Assembly (NCBI GenBank): GCA_032622095.1 | Contig: CP136066.1 | Coordinates: 109,949,319 to 110,013,318, forward strand | Reading direction: 5' to 3' | Length of the DNA: 64,000 bases | Source of the DNA: Siphonodentalium dalli | Lineage: Eukaryota; Mollusca; Scaphopoda; Gadilida; Siphonodentaliidae | Shown here: piece by piece, positions 1 through 12,794 of the stretch | Layout of the letters: every line of letters begins with the position of its first letter | How positions within the stretch are numbered: the stretch's first letter is position 1 | Translations under genes and position numbers: made by a program | The notes under the pieces: generated by a model | What the model was told of the DNA's origin: nothing | The model's database searches: none | What the model saw: the letters and a program-made list of their open reading frames with translations, nothing else

Positions 1-790
1 CACACTTGCTTCAGTTCATAATTGTACTAATTGTGATGTCCATATTTATATCAATATAGCTAGATAACACTATTAAGTCGACCAATATATTATGTGATAT
101 TGTATTTTATAGCGGTATTGGGAGATTGCATAATTATACGCATACTCATAGCTAATACGTCATGTCAATACACAGTGATACCCACTATCGTATAATGCAT
201 CATTCTAAGTAACGGCTATAATATTCGCAATTAATTGCCAATTTGTATTTGCTTTTTGTATCTGTTCATTTTGGTCTTTGTGACCGTTGACATATTTTAA
301 CCTTTGTTGTTCAATTTGGCACAGTGTCTAAATACTAGCGTACAGCTACTAGTATCATGAATAGGGTATGTCCATCATATTGTGATCAATGTCAATGAAG
401 ACGGCGTGATGAATGCCAACGTCAAATGTTATTAACCTACCTACTAGATATGATGATAAATAAACGTGCAGAGAAGATATGAAGTATATTTAGACATTCA
501 TTCCCAAATGAGCCCAGTGATGTCTGCTCATACGAAAGGGACAAAGGACCCACCCCAAGGCCAGGACAATATTATAGTTTCATTTCTTATCGGTACTATT
601 GTGGCGACCAAGTATATCGGTGTAGCAAGATAGTACTATTAAGTCGACCAATATTTTTTTTTGCTAACTTGAGACGAATAGCCATGCACTAATATAGACT
701 AATCACATGCTATTAAAGATATATAAGTAATTCGTTGTTTTTGTTATACTAGTACTATGTTTTTCATAATGGATCGCCTCATATAATAGA
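1..790. other. Non-coding AT-rich stretch
   Basis: I see no coding frame of note here. The only structure I can point to is a near-identical direct repeat of about 20 bases (core CTATTAAGTCGACCAATAT) at roughly 69-88 and 636-654. The pair could be the remains of a dispersed repeat, but no element ends are visible. Confidence 0.5.
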
Positions 791-861
791 TGGGCCGCGG
801 TGGTTAAGTGGCTCAGTCTGCTTCCAGCGTTCCCGTGCTTACGGTCCAAGGTTCGAATTGC
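791..861 (+). repeat. tRNA-derived SINE head (Pol III A and B boxes)
   Basis: The sequence carries a box-A-like TGGTTAAGTGGC at about 798-809 and a box-B-like GGTTCGAATTGC at about 850-861, about 50 bases apart as in a tRNA gene. It does not fold as a clean tRNA, because the acceptor arms do not pair. I therefore read it as the tRNA-related head of a SINE. The body probably runs on towards 1080 but I cannot define its tail. A degenerate tRNA pseudogene is the alternative. Confidence 0.55.
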
Positions 862-2240
862 CTTTGAGAAACCGCGAACTTCGATAAGTCAATGTATTCT
901 GGAAGAGAAGTCACTTGTGAATAAATCGCCATTGGTCAGTGGTCAATGCATTCACAACGTGTGCGTTCGTCGACAGTGTATCCGTACGCAATTGACTCGT
1001 ATATGTACGTAGTTTCTCCACATTGGTAGTCTGACACGTCACTGTATCGCCTAGTTGTGTACAGTGACAATAAACACCAGCCTAATCACATGATCCACAT
1101 AAACAAACCTCATGCATTATTCGAAAGTTGATTTCTAGTCATAAGAAGAAGAACCAATATCGGTCGAGATGACAGTGCACGGCGCATGTGTCTGATGGAG
1201 AATTTCTTATGTCTCTTTAAAATGAATTGGCTTCCATGTATAACAAGAAAACCATAGTCAGAAATGGTAACGCGCTCAAGATCATATATTATATACCCAT
1301 GATTGTAATTATAGAATATAAACTATATTGGTTTCGCGAATGACCAACTCAGAATTCCGTTAAAATAACAATAACAACCAGCACCTAATTAACGAACCGG
1401 CGGCCGACTCGGCCGTCTCCGACCACAACCTTTTATCTCATCGACAGACCGTTTCTCTCAATCTCATAATCATCATAATGATCAGAATTCTCTCTCGTTA
1501 TAATTCCTCTTACCCTAATCTGCGATACCACAGCCACACTTAAACAGTAACTTCTACTATACATCTGAATTAAGAATTAAAAACCATCTCCGTTACTTAA
1601 ATGTATTAGCAATTGACATGGAAGAGGAGCTCCGATAAGTTCGGCAACGTGTCCTCTGATCCTATGTGCCTGTGTTCTGTTTATAGGTGTGTTACTCTTC
1701 ATGTGAATGTATACTGGTGCCCTGTGTCCTGATGGTGAACTTGAATTGACATTTCTAAATAAGATATATATGCCAAACGTTTATATCATTTGGTTCGACA
1801 CACATATCATCCTTGTTATATATCATCTGTGTAATATATATATTGTATATTGTGGGTTACAATAAATATATTCAAATCACTATTATCTCAGTCATGTGTA
1901 CAAGCCAACCAATGAACCGGCTGCAGCCATGATATTGTGTACATGTGCTGCTGTAGTTTTATCAGAACAAGATCTGATACTCACCAGTATGGCAAGCTGA
2001 CTGGTACTGATTCTCGTTTAACGCACGAATGGTGCGAAGTCGACAAAGTAGGAGCGACCTTGCACGCCCCTCAAAGCGGCCAAGCCACTGTTGTGTGAAA
2101 ATTCACAATAAACCACAGGCGGGCTGCGAACTAATCTGTCTGTGTTGACAGCGAAGTCACGCAGAGCGCCAGACCACCGTGCCCCACGTGACATATTTTC
2201 GATTTACAGAAGAGACAAAAACATTATCCAATTCAAGTTC
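862..2240. other. Non-coding stretch with a dispersed-repeat fragment
   Basis: No gene is supported. The first 200 bases may be the body of the SINE that starts at 791. At about 1236-1355 there is a fragment that recurs inverted at about 24590-24710 (shared core AGAAAACCATARTCAGAAAT), so this is part of a dispersed repeat. The rest shows nothing recognisable. Confidence 0.45.
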
Positions 2241-2487
2241 GAAGCAGCTTGAGTCTACATTTAGGACGCTTAATCCCAGTAGGGAATCGCGCTGAAGAAT
2301 CGGCAGGCGTACATAACTAGATATGGCAAGAAACCTTTCGTACTGAACTATTGGGTGAAAAATAAGTTAGAACAGTTGAAGTCTACTCTTGTGACGCTTG
2401 CGCTTAGTAGGGGGTCGCGCTATTTGATTCTCGAACTGAAGAATTGGCAAGCCTCCAGAATCGTTAGTACTGAACTATTGGTCTTAA
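2241..2487. repeat. Degenerate tandem duplication, unit about 125 bp
   Basis: Two adjacent related blocks, about 2241-2362 and 2365-2487, each run from an AGTTMGAAC-like start through GTCTACWYTT, a CGCGCT segment and GAAGAATYGGCA to a shared end TACTGAACTATTGG. They are diverged copies of one unit in direct orientation. No coding potential or known RNA is recognised. Confidence 0.5.
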
Positions 2488-2775
2488 TCCACTTAGAGTC
2501 TTAGACAATAATTTCATACTATATACAAATATCGTACACGAACCACCCGTGTAGTGGTTCGATTATAGCTCATGGAAGGGAAATGAAAGTCAATGATTCA
2601 TAACGTTCGTCTGACATCAAGAAGTCTGTACGTTTTGTTGTGTGATGAGTCCGTCACCAGGCCATGCTATATATGCTAATATATATCGCCCCCATCCAGT
2701 GCGCTCCCCGCATCAATTATGCCGTTGCAATCACATGACGAACCCGCATTAGGGAAAAACTGGATACGCCTATAT

Positions 2776-3312
2776 TAGTAGAGATTGGGAATACACATAG
2801 GTGTCCGCCACTGAGCGAATTTATGCCACTATGATTTTCTTATAGGAAAATGCCTCTAGTTTCAGGATCTGGTTGGTGCACTGAGAAAATGTGGTCCAAA
2901 ATAAAAAAATTCATGCCTTTTCTATGAGTGCCCACCTCATTTTTAAAGCTATTTTCCGAAAATACTACAATTTTGTAAACTTCATTTTATTACGAAATTT
3001 ATCATGCCAAGAAGGCAATATGCCAAATGGGAGATGAAATAGTATGATAGAGCTGAAATGTGCTTCAAATGTCTACAAAAGATATTCGTGGTGACGCCAC
3101 GAGGCGCCTAACTCTTAGTGACGCTGCACTATTTTCGTCGATTCACCAAAGTGACCTCGTTTCGTTTCCTCTGACCAGAAATCTATTCGGAAAAAGTATA
3201 ATATATTTGGTGTTGTAGTGACCAGTAGCATACTGGCGATCTGAAAAGCCCAATAACTTGAAAATATTCAGCCCATGTCACGTATAGTACCATAATAACC
3301 TACCCCTACCCC
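2776..3312. repeat. Left terminal inverted repeat of the 5.4-kb transposon
   Basis: This arm is the reverse complement of 7652-8189 with only scattered differences that I can see. It contains no ORF. Its inner end lies about 350 bases from the 3' end of the decayed gene. Confidence 0.85.
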
Positions 3313-3668
3313 GAAATATAAAAAAATCGATATTTTGGGAATTCGATGACATATGCTTCTACATTCTTGTTATAGTTACTCCAACTGAGTTTACTAAGTT
3401 TCTATAACTAATTGTTGTGGGTTTACGTTAAAATGTAGTATTTTGACATAAAGAGAATGTCAGAAATTAGTATTTTTGGGTGAACACAATATATTTTGGT
3501 TAATTTTGGGTGAAAATAGAATATTTTGGTATAATATGGATATAATGCATTTGATTATATATACTACGAATTGACAGAAAGTAATGCTATTACAGAGATT
3601 GATGCATGTTGCATATGTATCGTAGCGTTGGTATCGTGATATGTGTATGCACTAAGGTGAATGGTGTT

Positions 3669-6641
3669 CTATCCAAAATCAACATCACTACAATCGTCAT
3701 CATCCGACATATAGTCATCACTATCTTCTTCGTCTGTCCAAATATCAATATTGCAATCTTGTGAATCTTCGGTAATACTCTTCTCGTTCTGCCTGTACAA
3801 TAAGTTTGAAATATCGTCAGGGAATGCCTTCGTTATCCATTTGATGCTACTGTCGTCTTCCCATCCATAGTCAGATTGATCTGGGCGCATATGCCAGGCG
3901 CCATATGCGTGAAAGGTAGTTTGCCCTATATGTGTGCAGCTTCAAACTATCAACACATGGTGGTATCAATGACAAATCAACAACTTTGCCGTGATCCAAA
4001 TACTTTTCCCAGAAGAGTTGCACTCGAGTTTGGTTGACCGTTACATGGCGTCGTTTCCCGTAGAGCTTAAATACATACTCTTCAATTACGTTCATGTCCT
4101 AACATTCTGTAGACCATTGTGTTCCCAGTGTGGCGAAGACCTCAATATACCGTCTTCAAACAATGTGCATAATATTCGCCATATCTCCCGTAGTTTGGTT
4201 TGTTGTACGCAAAGAAATATGGATGTGCAGATTCCCAGCTGTGAAGTCTTAAATCATAATCATTCTCTTTCATTGCACAATGTAGCATTTGCAATATGTC
4301 AATCACATCGAGGTACATTAACCAGAACTTGGCTGTCTTGCCTAAAGCTCCATTTCGAATTGTTGTTTTGTATGCTTCGTAATTTCCCAGAACTTCGAGA
4401 ATTCGTCAGTGTCTGTCATGATCAGCTTACATGCAGTTGCCGGTGATTTGGATTCAAACAGATCACATAGTAACTTAGGAATAGTTATTGGCTCACCGTC
4501 ATTGGTGCTCTGGAAGAATCGGTGAGAAGCAATCGTTCAAATGCGTCTGCAAAATGTTCGTGAACAAACCAGGCACGATTGTACTGTTTACCATTAAGCA
4601 CAGCATTCAAACTACCGGACGCACACAGGCCGGTTTGAAAGACAATGTCCTCAAAACCACTCGCTGAAACCACCGATAATACCGAACATTTCCTGCATCA
4701 AATGAAAGTCACCTAAATGAACGATGACATTACTGAATTCCTTCGGATAGTTCCAGATCATCTGAAATGTTTTTGCTGCTGCTCCAACGTCGAGTGTGAT
4801 ATGAACACTGGGCATGTTCGCTTGTTGGGCTAACTTTTGTGCCATTTGTAGATATTCGGCAACGGTTTCGTATTCCGATATTGGTTTGTGAATGGGTGGC
4901 AGGTATGTGATCATTGTTTTTGTGGGCACATTTTCTTCTGAAACTGACGAAATCCAACCACCAAACCGAGGAATCGTTTGCCTTTTGTCATGTTGCTCTC
5001 TGTCGATCTTCCATGCCATTAGCTTCTTTTTTGCCTGATCCACCGGTGGTCTACAACATCCAATCGGTGTAGGTGTTTTAGGTGGTCCCCGTTTTGGATT
5101 AACACGGCGGTGTTCCAGTTCTGTGTCCACCGAGACACACATCGACCTTCGTTTCGGTCTCGGTAGTATAATATCCGATGTTCTGGGCACGGTGTCGTCT
5201 GAACGTTCTTGATAAACAACGGCATAACCAGTGACTGTTTCGACATTATAATCGAAGTTATCAACCCATAAATGTGTCAGTACTGTCGCAGAATCAGATG
5301 CGGGCTGCAGAGGCAACATCTGAGGACTTTCGAAGAACTACTGAGACTGCTCGGCCAAACTAGTCTCAATTTGACACACTGTATCATAGTTAATTGAGTG
5401 GCCCAATTTCGATAAGATTGTATTGGAGCCTTTTGTCCAGACATGTTATGTACCACAACACCTAGCATATTGTGTTTTTCTGTTAAGAAGGCGCCACGAG
5501 AAACTCCGAAGATAAGATCTTCAGCAATCGATTTAGCAACGGTTTGAATCTTCTTGGTTGTGCGTGATTTGCGCCAACTATGCGTCTTCAGAATGTTCTC
5601 AGTGAAACACGTTACCATGCTATGGGGTTGTCTGCTCTTGACAGCCAGCGACTCAGCACAGATGGCCACGAAAGATATTCCTCTATTCCTATATTCCTAC
5701 GAATAATATTGGCCTCCTGATCAATAACGTCATCGTCGTCTATTTTAAATACCTCTTTTGTATTTTCGGTGAGAGTTCTACTACTAATAACTATCTGTCA
5801 TTTATTTGTCTGAACAGTTACGAATAATATAGCATCAACATATTTCGTTTGTATTCGTTGTTTCAATTGATAGCGATAGCGTCTATCTGCAACATCAACT
5901 GTATAACCCATCATACCAGTCAAAACATCCATAGATACACTACGAATTTGCTGCAAGACATACATGTCGATAAATCGCACACGTCGGTGAAATTTTCACT
6001 CTCAATTGTAGTTATTCCGTCGTCACCAACAACACCATTATCGGGATCATTGTCACCAGGACGAGCAGGCCAACATTTCCTCGTATAGACACTGTAGCAA
6101 CTGTCGTGTTTTCGAAATTCCTTTGCGATTAAGTCATCGGTGCCGATTCTGGTCAACATCGTGTCGTCATTTCTCAAAGTAGCAGCCTGTTTAAGTCTAC
6201 TAGATGCAGTTTTAGTGAGAATTTTGGTTGGATGTTCCCTCTTTTGTTTGAGTTTAATAACTACTTTCCCACATATACCACATGATTCGGGAAACATGCC
6301 TCGTCCATCACTCCCGCTGGCATGCTGCCTTGGAGTGTGACACACGCCATCATTATCAGAAATGGTTGATGCACTAGGATTTACATTTCGACAGTGTGTA
6401 AATTTCTTATAGCACTGACTGTGATATCCATGTTTGCAAGGGTCGATTTTGCAGGAATTGTGTCACATTGTTCACTGTGTGCATTTTTTGCAGCGAATGC
6501 ACGCAATTTGTCCCTGCATTCTATCAGTTTAGTATAACTGCCATCATTTATCAGGATGATATGTGCGCCCTCGGTGTGCAATGCTGGGTAATGTATTACA
6601 CATATTGGGACGTCTTCGGTGCGTTTGCGCTTTCGTGACAT
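3669..6641 (-). pseudogene. Decayed transposase-like gene of the 5.4-kb transposon
   Basis: Read from 6641 down to 3669, the pieces follow the order of a large 'uncharacterised' protein family found in many copies in cnidarians, molluscs and fish. They are: a basic MSRKRKRTE start; a cysteine segment CYKKFTHC (about 6400); a second zinc-like module with ESCGICGK and, later, an SCYSVYTR motif (6300-6090); a segment with LIFGVSRGAF (about 5510); WVDNFD (about 5255); the core with ITLDVGAAAKT and HLGDFHLM (4800-4690); GKQYNRAW (about 4580); YNKPNYGRY (about 4190); IPPCVDSL plus RANY (about 3930); and an acidic tail. These pieces sit in at least six alternating frames, so the gene is broken. The Asp residues in WVDNFD, LDVGA and GDFH are plausible catalytic acids of a DDE/D nuclease; that is inference. 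The span, about 990 codons, fits a full-length protein. Confidence 0.75.
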
Positions 6642-7651
6642 TCCTGTCGTGATCCAATTTGCAAATGAGTTAACTTATTATATCGAAGTGTGTGTGCCGA
6701 AGCGAAACGATGTGCAAAGCGGACAGCAACCCTGTCCTATTCCATATACAAATATGATGATAGGTGCGAAGCGATAACCGAGGACCGAAATAGATGAGAG
6801 CTCTGGCACGATCACTTGCGATCAATGCATCCACAATTCAAACGACAAGAACAACATTCATGTATAATAAAATACAAGCATATAAATAGCACGAATTCCA
6901 CAGTGATCCTTTGTGTATGTTGTCACCGTAAGGTTTCGACAAAGGGCACTGCCCTATTCACCTATACACGTACCAGATTATAGTACAAAGAACGAAGAAC
7001 AACAACGAATAATAATCAAGAGAACAATAGAACGATAATATAATGCTAAGGTAGAAAAACGATGCTCGCGCAACGCTATCTAAAAGAGCTATGGCGCGTG
7101 TATCTAACACTTGGTCGGTGCAGGGTATAACTTATAGAGAGCGTTATAGAGCTCAGAACGTGGTACGCATGGTGTAGCATAATACATAACTATTGTTCCA
7201 TACGGCTAGTCGGGTTATTTAGTGGTCAGAAATTATAAAGAGCGTTTCGAAATTCAATTTAAGGCTGATACACGTGTGTTGTGTGTATGTTCTATATAGC
7301 CATTCTAATTCCTACCTCACTTTTCCAAACTAATAATTTCCGACTATTAAGGTACACACATCAGTGGGTGTTATACTAAGACATTTCAACATATTAATAG
7401 TTATTCACTAATAACACATTTGGGGAATGATGAAGATATGTAGTTAAAATATCCATTTTCATGACGTTTTGCATTTGTTTTTGCATATTATTGGCGGCCA
7501 TCTTGGATTATGGTGATTTTTTCCCTATGAAATATTAAGCATAAAGTAATAGAAAGAAAGTGATATATGATACTACTTTGATTATCAATGTATAACGTCG
7601 CAAAAAAACAAAACTTACATGAATGTGGTCGACATGTTAGAATTTGCGTTT
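6642..7651. other. Upstream non-coding part of the transposon
   Basis: This lies between the 5' end of the decayed gene and the right TIR. I see no second gene. It includes one copy of the AAAGAGCG motif (7237-7244) and, at about 7494-7507, a GGCGGCCATCTTGG segment that reads as a YY1-like site on the minus strand. Confidence 0.45.
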
Positions 7652-8189
7652 TTGGGTAGGGGTAGGTTATTAGGGTACTATACGTGACATGGGCTAAATA
7701 TTTTCAAGTTATTGCGCTTATCAGATCGCCAGTATGCTACTGGTCACTACAACACCAAATATGTTATACTTTTTCCGTATAGATTTCTGGTCAGTGAAAA
7801 CGAAACGAGGTCACTTTGGTGAATCGACGAAAATAGTGCAGCGTCACTAAGAGTTAGGCGCCTCGTGGCGTCACCACGAATATCTTTCGTAGACATTTGA
7901 AGCACATTTCAGCTCTATCATACTATTTCATCTCCCATTTGGCATATTGCCTTCTTGGCATGATAAATTTCGTAATAAAATGAAGTTTACAAAATTGTAG
8001 TATTTTCGGAAAATAGCTTTAAAAATGAGGTGGGCACTCATAGAAAAGGCATGAATTTTTTTATTTTGGACCACATTTTCTCAGTGCACCAACCAGATCC
8101 TGAAACTAGAGGCATTTTCCTATAAGAAAATCATAGTGGCATAAATTCGCTCAGTGGCGGACACCTATGTGTATTCCCAATCTCTACTA
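7652..8189. repeat. Right terminal inverted repeat of the 5.4-kb transposon
   Basis: Reverse complement of 2776-3312. It lies about 1 kb upstream of the N-terminus of the minus-strand gene, so the promoter of the element would lie within or just inside this arm. Confidence 0.85.
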
Positions 8190-10200
8190 TATGTCTAAGT
8201 AACTTTATTTGAACAACTTCCCCTTAATTCGATGTTTTCCAACCGGTACCTTAAATCCAATTGGCGGTTTGCGCTCCAAAATACACCTAATAATATTCAC
8301 GTATGAATTTTTCCCCGTATCGAAATAGGTCGATAGATACATGTCACAGAAAGATGCATTGAAGTCATATAACATATACAACATTGAACACGATGTCTGG
8401 GTCCCAACCAAAAACAGCTATTTACACAGAGCGTTCCGTGTTAGTTCAGTTTCTGATATGTGTGAAATAAAGAGCGTTTGTTTCACTTTTGTGCGAAAAA
8501 ATAAAAACAGCTGGGAAATGGCCATGGAAAGTATTTACCAGAGCATATATGACGCCAGTGTATCAATATTTCGTGTATTTGCCAACCAGACCATTCTTGT
8601 ATGAGTACCAGTACTTACTTAATCGGAGGGAGGGGGTAGATTGAGGGGGTGAAGGGAAGGGTCTATCTGCTCTTTCGAGCATCCCGGTGAAGTTTTTAGT
8701 TTCTGAAATATGTACATGTACCTAGTTATGGTTTCCGAATCAGTGACGTAGCTACGGGGTATTTGTTGTGGGGGTGTCAGCCTTGAAATTCCCAACTGCA
8801 TCCTCTTAAACCAGACACCAAACTCCTTGCTTCGCGAGTTTCCATTTGCACCCCGCTTTGGATTGAAACTTTCCAACTGTTGACAATTTCCAAATCGAAT
8901 AAGATTGGAACATTAACATTTGCAAATGGTGTTCATTTAAGAATTTTTTTATTAAAATATAAAAGTTGAAAAAAATATGTTACTGGAGGTGTAAACAAAA
9001 ATATTCCTTCTGATTGTTGAAAAACGGGGCGATGAAAACATATCCAACCTATATACGTACATAAAGTTACTAAGTAATGATGAGTCAGGCATGAAATTTT
9101 CAACTGTTTTTTTAAACAAATTTGTGGGGTGAGAACCACCCGACATCCCTGTCGCCAAGTCCCCCCTCTACACACAGACAATCTCTGGACTCACGTCACA
9201 GGGGTTTGTAACACGCTCCGCTGCCCAGCAATGGGCATGTACCCATAGTTGTAAACAATAATTTCATTTTACAAACATTACATTACGTGCGTATCATTTT
9301 GCATTGTTCACATCAAAGAAGCACGTGCAAATATGGTAATGTGTGTAAAAGAAAATGAATGTGGCGACAGGGGTTTGAACTATTTTAGATTTCAACAGTT
9401 TGGAATTTTCAGTAATTTAAATTAATGTCGTGTCATGCAGTCATGAAATGCTTAACTATTGAACATTTTGGTCAAAGATAAGGGGTGGGCAACATTGTCC
9501 CCACGTCCCCGACAGTAAGGATTGTCCAGCTTATAGGTGGATGTGGGTTATGTGGGTTTGAACACATAATTATGGTGATCGCAAAATGGATATGGCGATA
9601 GGGGTCGAGGTATTACCCCCCCCCCCCCCCCATTTTGGTCAAACTTTTCAATAACTTTATAAGCTGAATATCTTAGGAAAAACTGTTGATCTGCAATTGT
9701 ATTAGATTATGAACTATCCTGGGTATTGGGTATAAGATAATTACCTTCTCTTTTCCGCGATTTTCACGAGTTGAGAAAAATCTTCGCGCGCGCATAACAC
9801 CTCAGCCTGCCGGCGTCGGAGTCATCAGCACGTGCACAAGTCCTTCCTATTCATGAATTCCTCGATACCAGTATAGGTATATATATTACGTATATACCGT
9901 ATTGTACCAAGATACTATCTGGAACCGTGCGAATAATTAAAGTACCACATGCATACATATGGTACCTAAATACAATTGGCAAACGGTCAAAGAATTAAAG
10001 TACTATCGTGCTGGCATAATTATGCATGGAGGAATTTCCCGGATTGGTCTGGTTCTCATCAAGGGGTACAGTATGTGAAAATGTCAAGATGCGCACAGAA
10101 AATGTATTGGGGTAACGATATTCTCTGTTTCTTTCAGGACTTCGCCAAATTTGCTATCCTGTTTCTGGATCTTGAAATTTTGTGTATAAGCTACGGTACT
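8190..10200. other. Non-coding stretch with old repeat fragments
   Basis: No gene is supported. The stretch holds an AAAGAGCG motif (8469-8476) in a context related to 55.95-56.04 kb, a fragment at about 8740-8890 starting CAGTGACGTAGCTA that is related to 24828-24985, and a long C homopolymer near 9615-9632. The CAGKGACGTAGCTA start looks like the end of a TIR transposon, but I cannot find a partner end. Confidence 0.45.
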
Positions 10201-10321
10201 ACACTGCAAATAATGAGGGGAACCAGATAAGCTTAGTTGGTTCTACAAACTGGTTCTTGGTTCTTCGCGAAGAACTTAATTATCCGGGGCAATTCCAAGA
10301 ACCAAAAAGCCCAATTTTTTT

Positions 10322-10376
10322 CTCCGTGAAGACCCATCTGGTTCTTCGGGAAGAACCAGATGGGATTCTCACGGAG
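10322..10376. repeat. Hairpin inside the left GGTTCTT arm
   Basis: A near-perfect palindrome of about 55 bases: CTCCGTGAAGACCCATCTGG is matched on the other side by CCAGATGGG...TTCTCACGGAG, with a loop of only a few bases. It forms part of the end of the foldback element. Confidence 0.7.
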
Positions 10377-10767
10377 AACCAAATCGGTTTCCGTCAAGAA
10401 CCTATCTGGTTCTTGGCAGAGAACCGATTTTCTTTTTCGTAAGGGACAAATGCAAATTAATGCATATCTAAGAATTTCTCTCCTCTAAAGCTAGCAAACA
10501 GTTCGGAAACCAAACGAGTCAATCATTTTATGGTACCGTTCAAATATAATGGTGTGAAATATCCATTGAAAAAAGTTACGAAACCGATTACAAAAGTATA
10601 AGTATGCCAATAAATAAATAAAAATATGATTAAATTTCTCACATAATTTACTTCTTTTGGGTATAAATTAAATCACTGCTGTTTTGGGTTCTTTGAAATT
10701 GAAAAACAAGAGGTATGTCTGAAGAATTAAAATTGGACAAACGGAATTTTAACAACTAAACTTCAAT

Positions 10768-12145
10768 CATCGTCGTAGTCTTTATCATCATCATCATCAT
10801 CCTCCTCATCGTCGTCATAGTCATCATATCACCATAATCATCGCTATCGTCGTCGTAGTCATCAACATTGTCATCATCATGATCATCATCGCGCGTCGCA
10901 GTCACCATCATTGTTATCGTCATCGTAGTCATCATCATAATCTTTTCTTCGTGTCATCATCATAATCGCTGTCGTCGTAGTCATTATCTTCATAATCGAT
11001 GTCTTCATCGTGGTAATCACTATCGTCGCTGTCGTCGTCATGTCATCATCATCGCTGCCGTTGTGGTAGTCATCAGCATCATCGTCATTGTCGTCGTCAT
11101 CATCATTATCGATGTCGTCATCGTGGTGAACATTATCATCACTGTCATCATGGTCATCAGCGTCATCGCTGCCGTCGTAGTCATCATCATCATGATCGCA
11201 GTCATAGTTGAAATCACCATAATCGCTGTCGATGTCGTAGTCATCACCATCGCTGCCGTCGTCGTAGTCATCGCCATCGTTGTCGTCGTGGTCATCATTA
11301 TCATAGCTGTCGTCGTCATGGTCATCATCATCATCATTGCTGTCGTCGTCGTGGTCATCATCATTGCTGTCGTCGTCAAAGTAATAAATATGTGACGTTG
11401 TTGACGATAGCGACAAAAAACGAGGACGGCTTTAATGCGTGCGGATGGTGAGATGATAGCGTTGATGGTGACGACGACAACAACTATATATACGACAACT
11501 TCGACGGTGATCGTAATTGACACAGATGGCGTCGATGAAGTCGACGATAATGATGACGATAGTGATGACGATGTCGACATCGATGGCTATTATAATGATG
11601 TTGACCATGTTGCTACACGACGACAGAGGTGATGATAATAATTAGGATGTCTCGGGCATGCTGCCAATAGCGGAGATGATGACGACGATGATTATGATGA
11701 CGACGATCATTATGACGACAACGACTACAGCGATAATGATGATAAGGAACAGTGAGTATGATGACTACGACGACAATATCGATGATGATGACTACGCCGA
11801 CAACCTCGATTATTATGATGATGACTTCGACGACAGCGTTGACAATGACTACGACGACAGTGATTATGTTGATGAATACGACGGCGAGAGCGGTGATGAC
11901 AACTGCTATTATGATCACTACGACGAACTACGACGACAATGATGATGATCATGATGAAGACGACGAATAAGACAGCCATGGTGGTAATATGACAACGACG
12001 ACGACGATGACGGTGACTACGACGAAGATAGAGATGGTGGTGATAGTGATGATGGTAATGGTGGTGACTACGATGACGACAGCGATGATGACGATGGCGT
12101 TGGCGATGATGTTTGCGATGGCGATGAAGATGCTTCAGATGATTG
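10768..12145. repeat. Inverted degenerate trinucleotide tract (ATC)n then (GAT)n
   Basis: About 1.4 kb of imperfect ATC/GTC/GTA triplets. The purine/pyrimidine sense flips at about 11400-11430, making two arms of roughly 630 and 710 bases. The interruptions differ between the arms. It can fold back on itself and is expected to be unstable. Confidence 0.8.
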
Positions 12146-12297
12146 AAGTTTAGTTGCAAATAGTCCGTCTGTCCACTTTTGGTTCTTCAATTCTCAAGAA
12201 CCAAAACAGCAGTAATTGTAGGTAATGTTGGTTCAACAACTGTGTTTGAAGCACGAAGAACCAACTACTGGTTCTTCAGCTTGGTTCCTGTGCCTCT

Positions 12298-12794
12298 TTT
12301 CAAACAGTGTAGAAGAGGATTATATCCAAGTCTACTCGTCTGTCGAAACAATCAACGGCTTGGGGATAGGAACTTACATGTACCAGTATATTCCAGCATG
12401 GTCACATCGTTATATTGTGAATATTATTGCACGTCTGACATCAACGCGACCGACTGAACACCGTGTGTGACATGAATTCATCAGTTTATGGTTACACTTG
12501 GGTGGAAATGCTTACTTGTCCTGTGTTGTACGTTCAATCAAATGCCAAAAGTCGGCATTCATCGGTGTATTGATAATCGGCACTGAAAGGAATCGTTTTC
12601 TTCTTGTTGTTGCAGTTACATCTGATACATCAGTAATTAATCATAATGATAAACCTCGATGAGCACCAATCACCAAGATTCTTCAGTTAGGGTCACACTC
12701 CAACTGCAATGAAATTCAATCCAATCCAATTTATTTCTCTTATCATCAAATGAAGATACTACAGACTGTAAGGTAGAGCGACATTGGATCACAA
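12298..12794. other. Non-coding stretch
   Basis: Short open frames here lack any recognisable domain. Nothing else is seen between the foldback element and the palindrome at 12795. Confidence 0.4.

Larger units (their letters stand above)
2776..8189 (-). mobile_element. 5.4-kb DNA transposon with about 537-bp terminal inverted repeats
   Basis: The left end (2776-3312) and right end (7652-8189) are near-identical inverted repeats that begin TAGTAGAGATTGGG. Matching landmarks include the CACTGAGCG segment, GACGCCACGAGGCGCC and the inner TACCCCTACCC. A possible 3-bp target duplication TAT flanks it (2773-2775 and 8190-8192). The interior carries one decayed minus-strand gene (3669-6641). Because the TIRs still match closely, insertion or TIR homogenisation looks more recent than the gene decay would suggest. 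I cannot assign the superfamily; a 3-bp duplication would fit CACTA/EnSpm-like or Harbinger-like elements, but the ends match neither consensus clearly. Confidence 0.85.
10203..12297. mobile_element. Foldback element with GGTTCTT ends and an inverted (ATC/GAT)n interior
   Basis: The two ends are inverted and built from repeated GGTTCTT/AAGAACC units (about 10203-10440 and 12180-12297). Inside them a short inverted pair matches (ACTAAACTTCAATCATC at about 10755 against GATGATTGAAGTTTAGT near 12140-12156). The interior is a degenerate trinucleotide tract that reads as TCATCGTC up to about 11400 and as GACGATGA after about 11430, so the whole 2.1 kb is one large inverted repeat. Long reading frames rich in Asp, His or Thr arise from the repeat and are not genes. 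I found no convincing target duplication. Confidence 0.65.

Noticed and set aside
791-861. Functional tRNA gene
   Set aside because: A and B boxes are present but the acceptor and anticodon stems do not pair; a SINE head fits better.
2020-2490. Ribosomal or other structured RNA
   Set aside because: Some phrases looked RNA-like, but I could not align them with conserved rRNA or snRNA segments, and a diverged tandem duplication explains the pattern.
10756-12159. Long Asp-, His- or Thr-rich reading frames on both strands
   Set aside because: They exist in several frames at once and are simply the translation of the (ATC/GAT)n tract.
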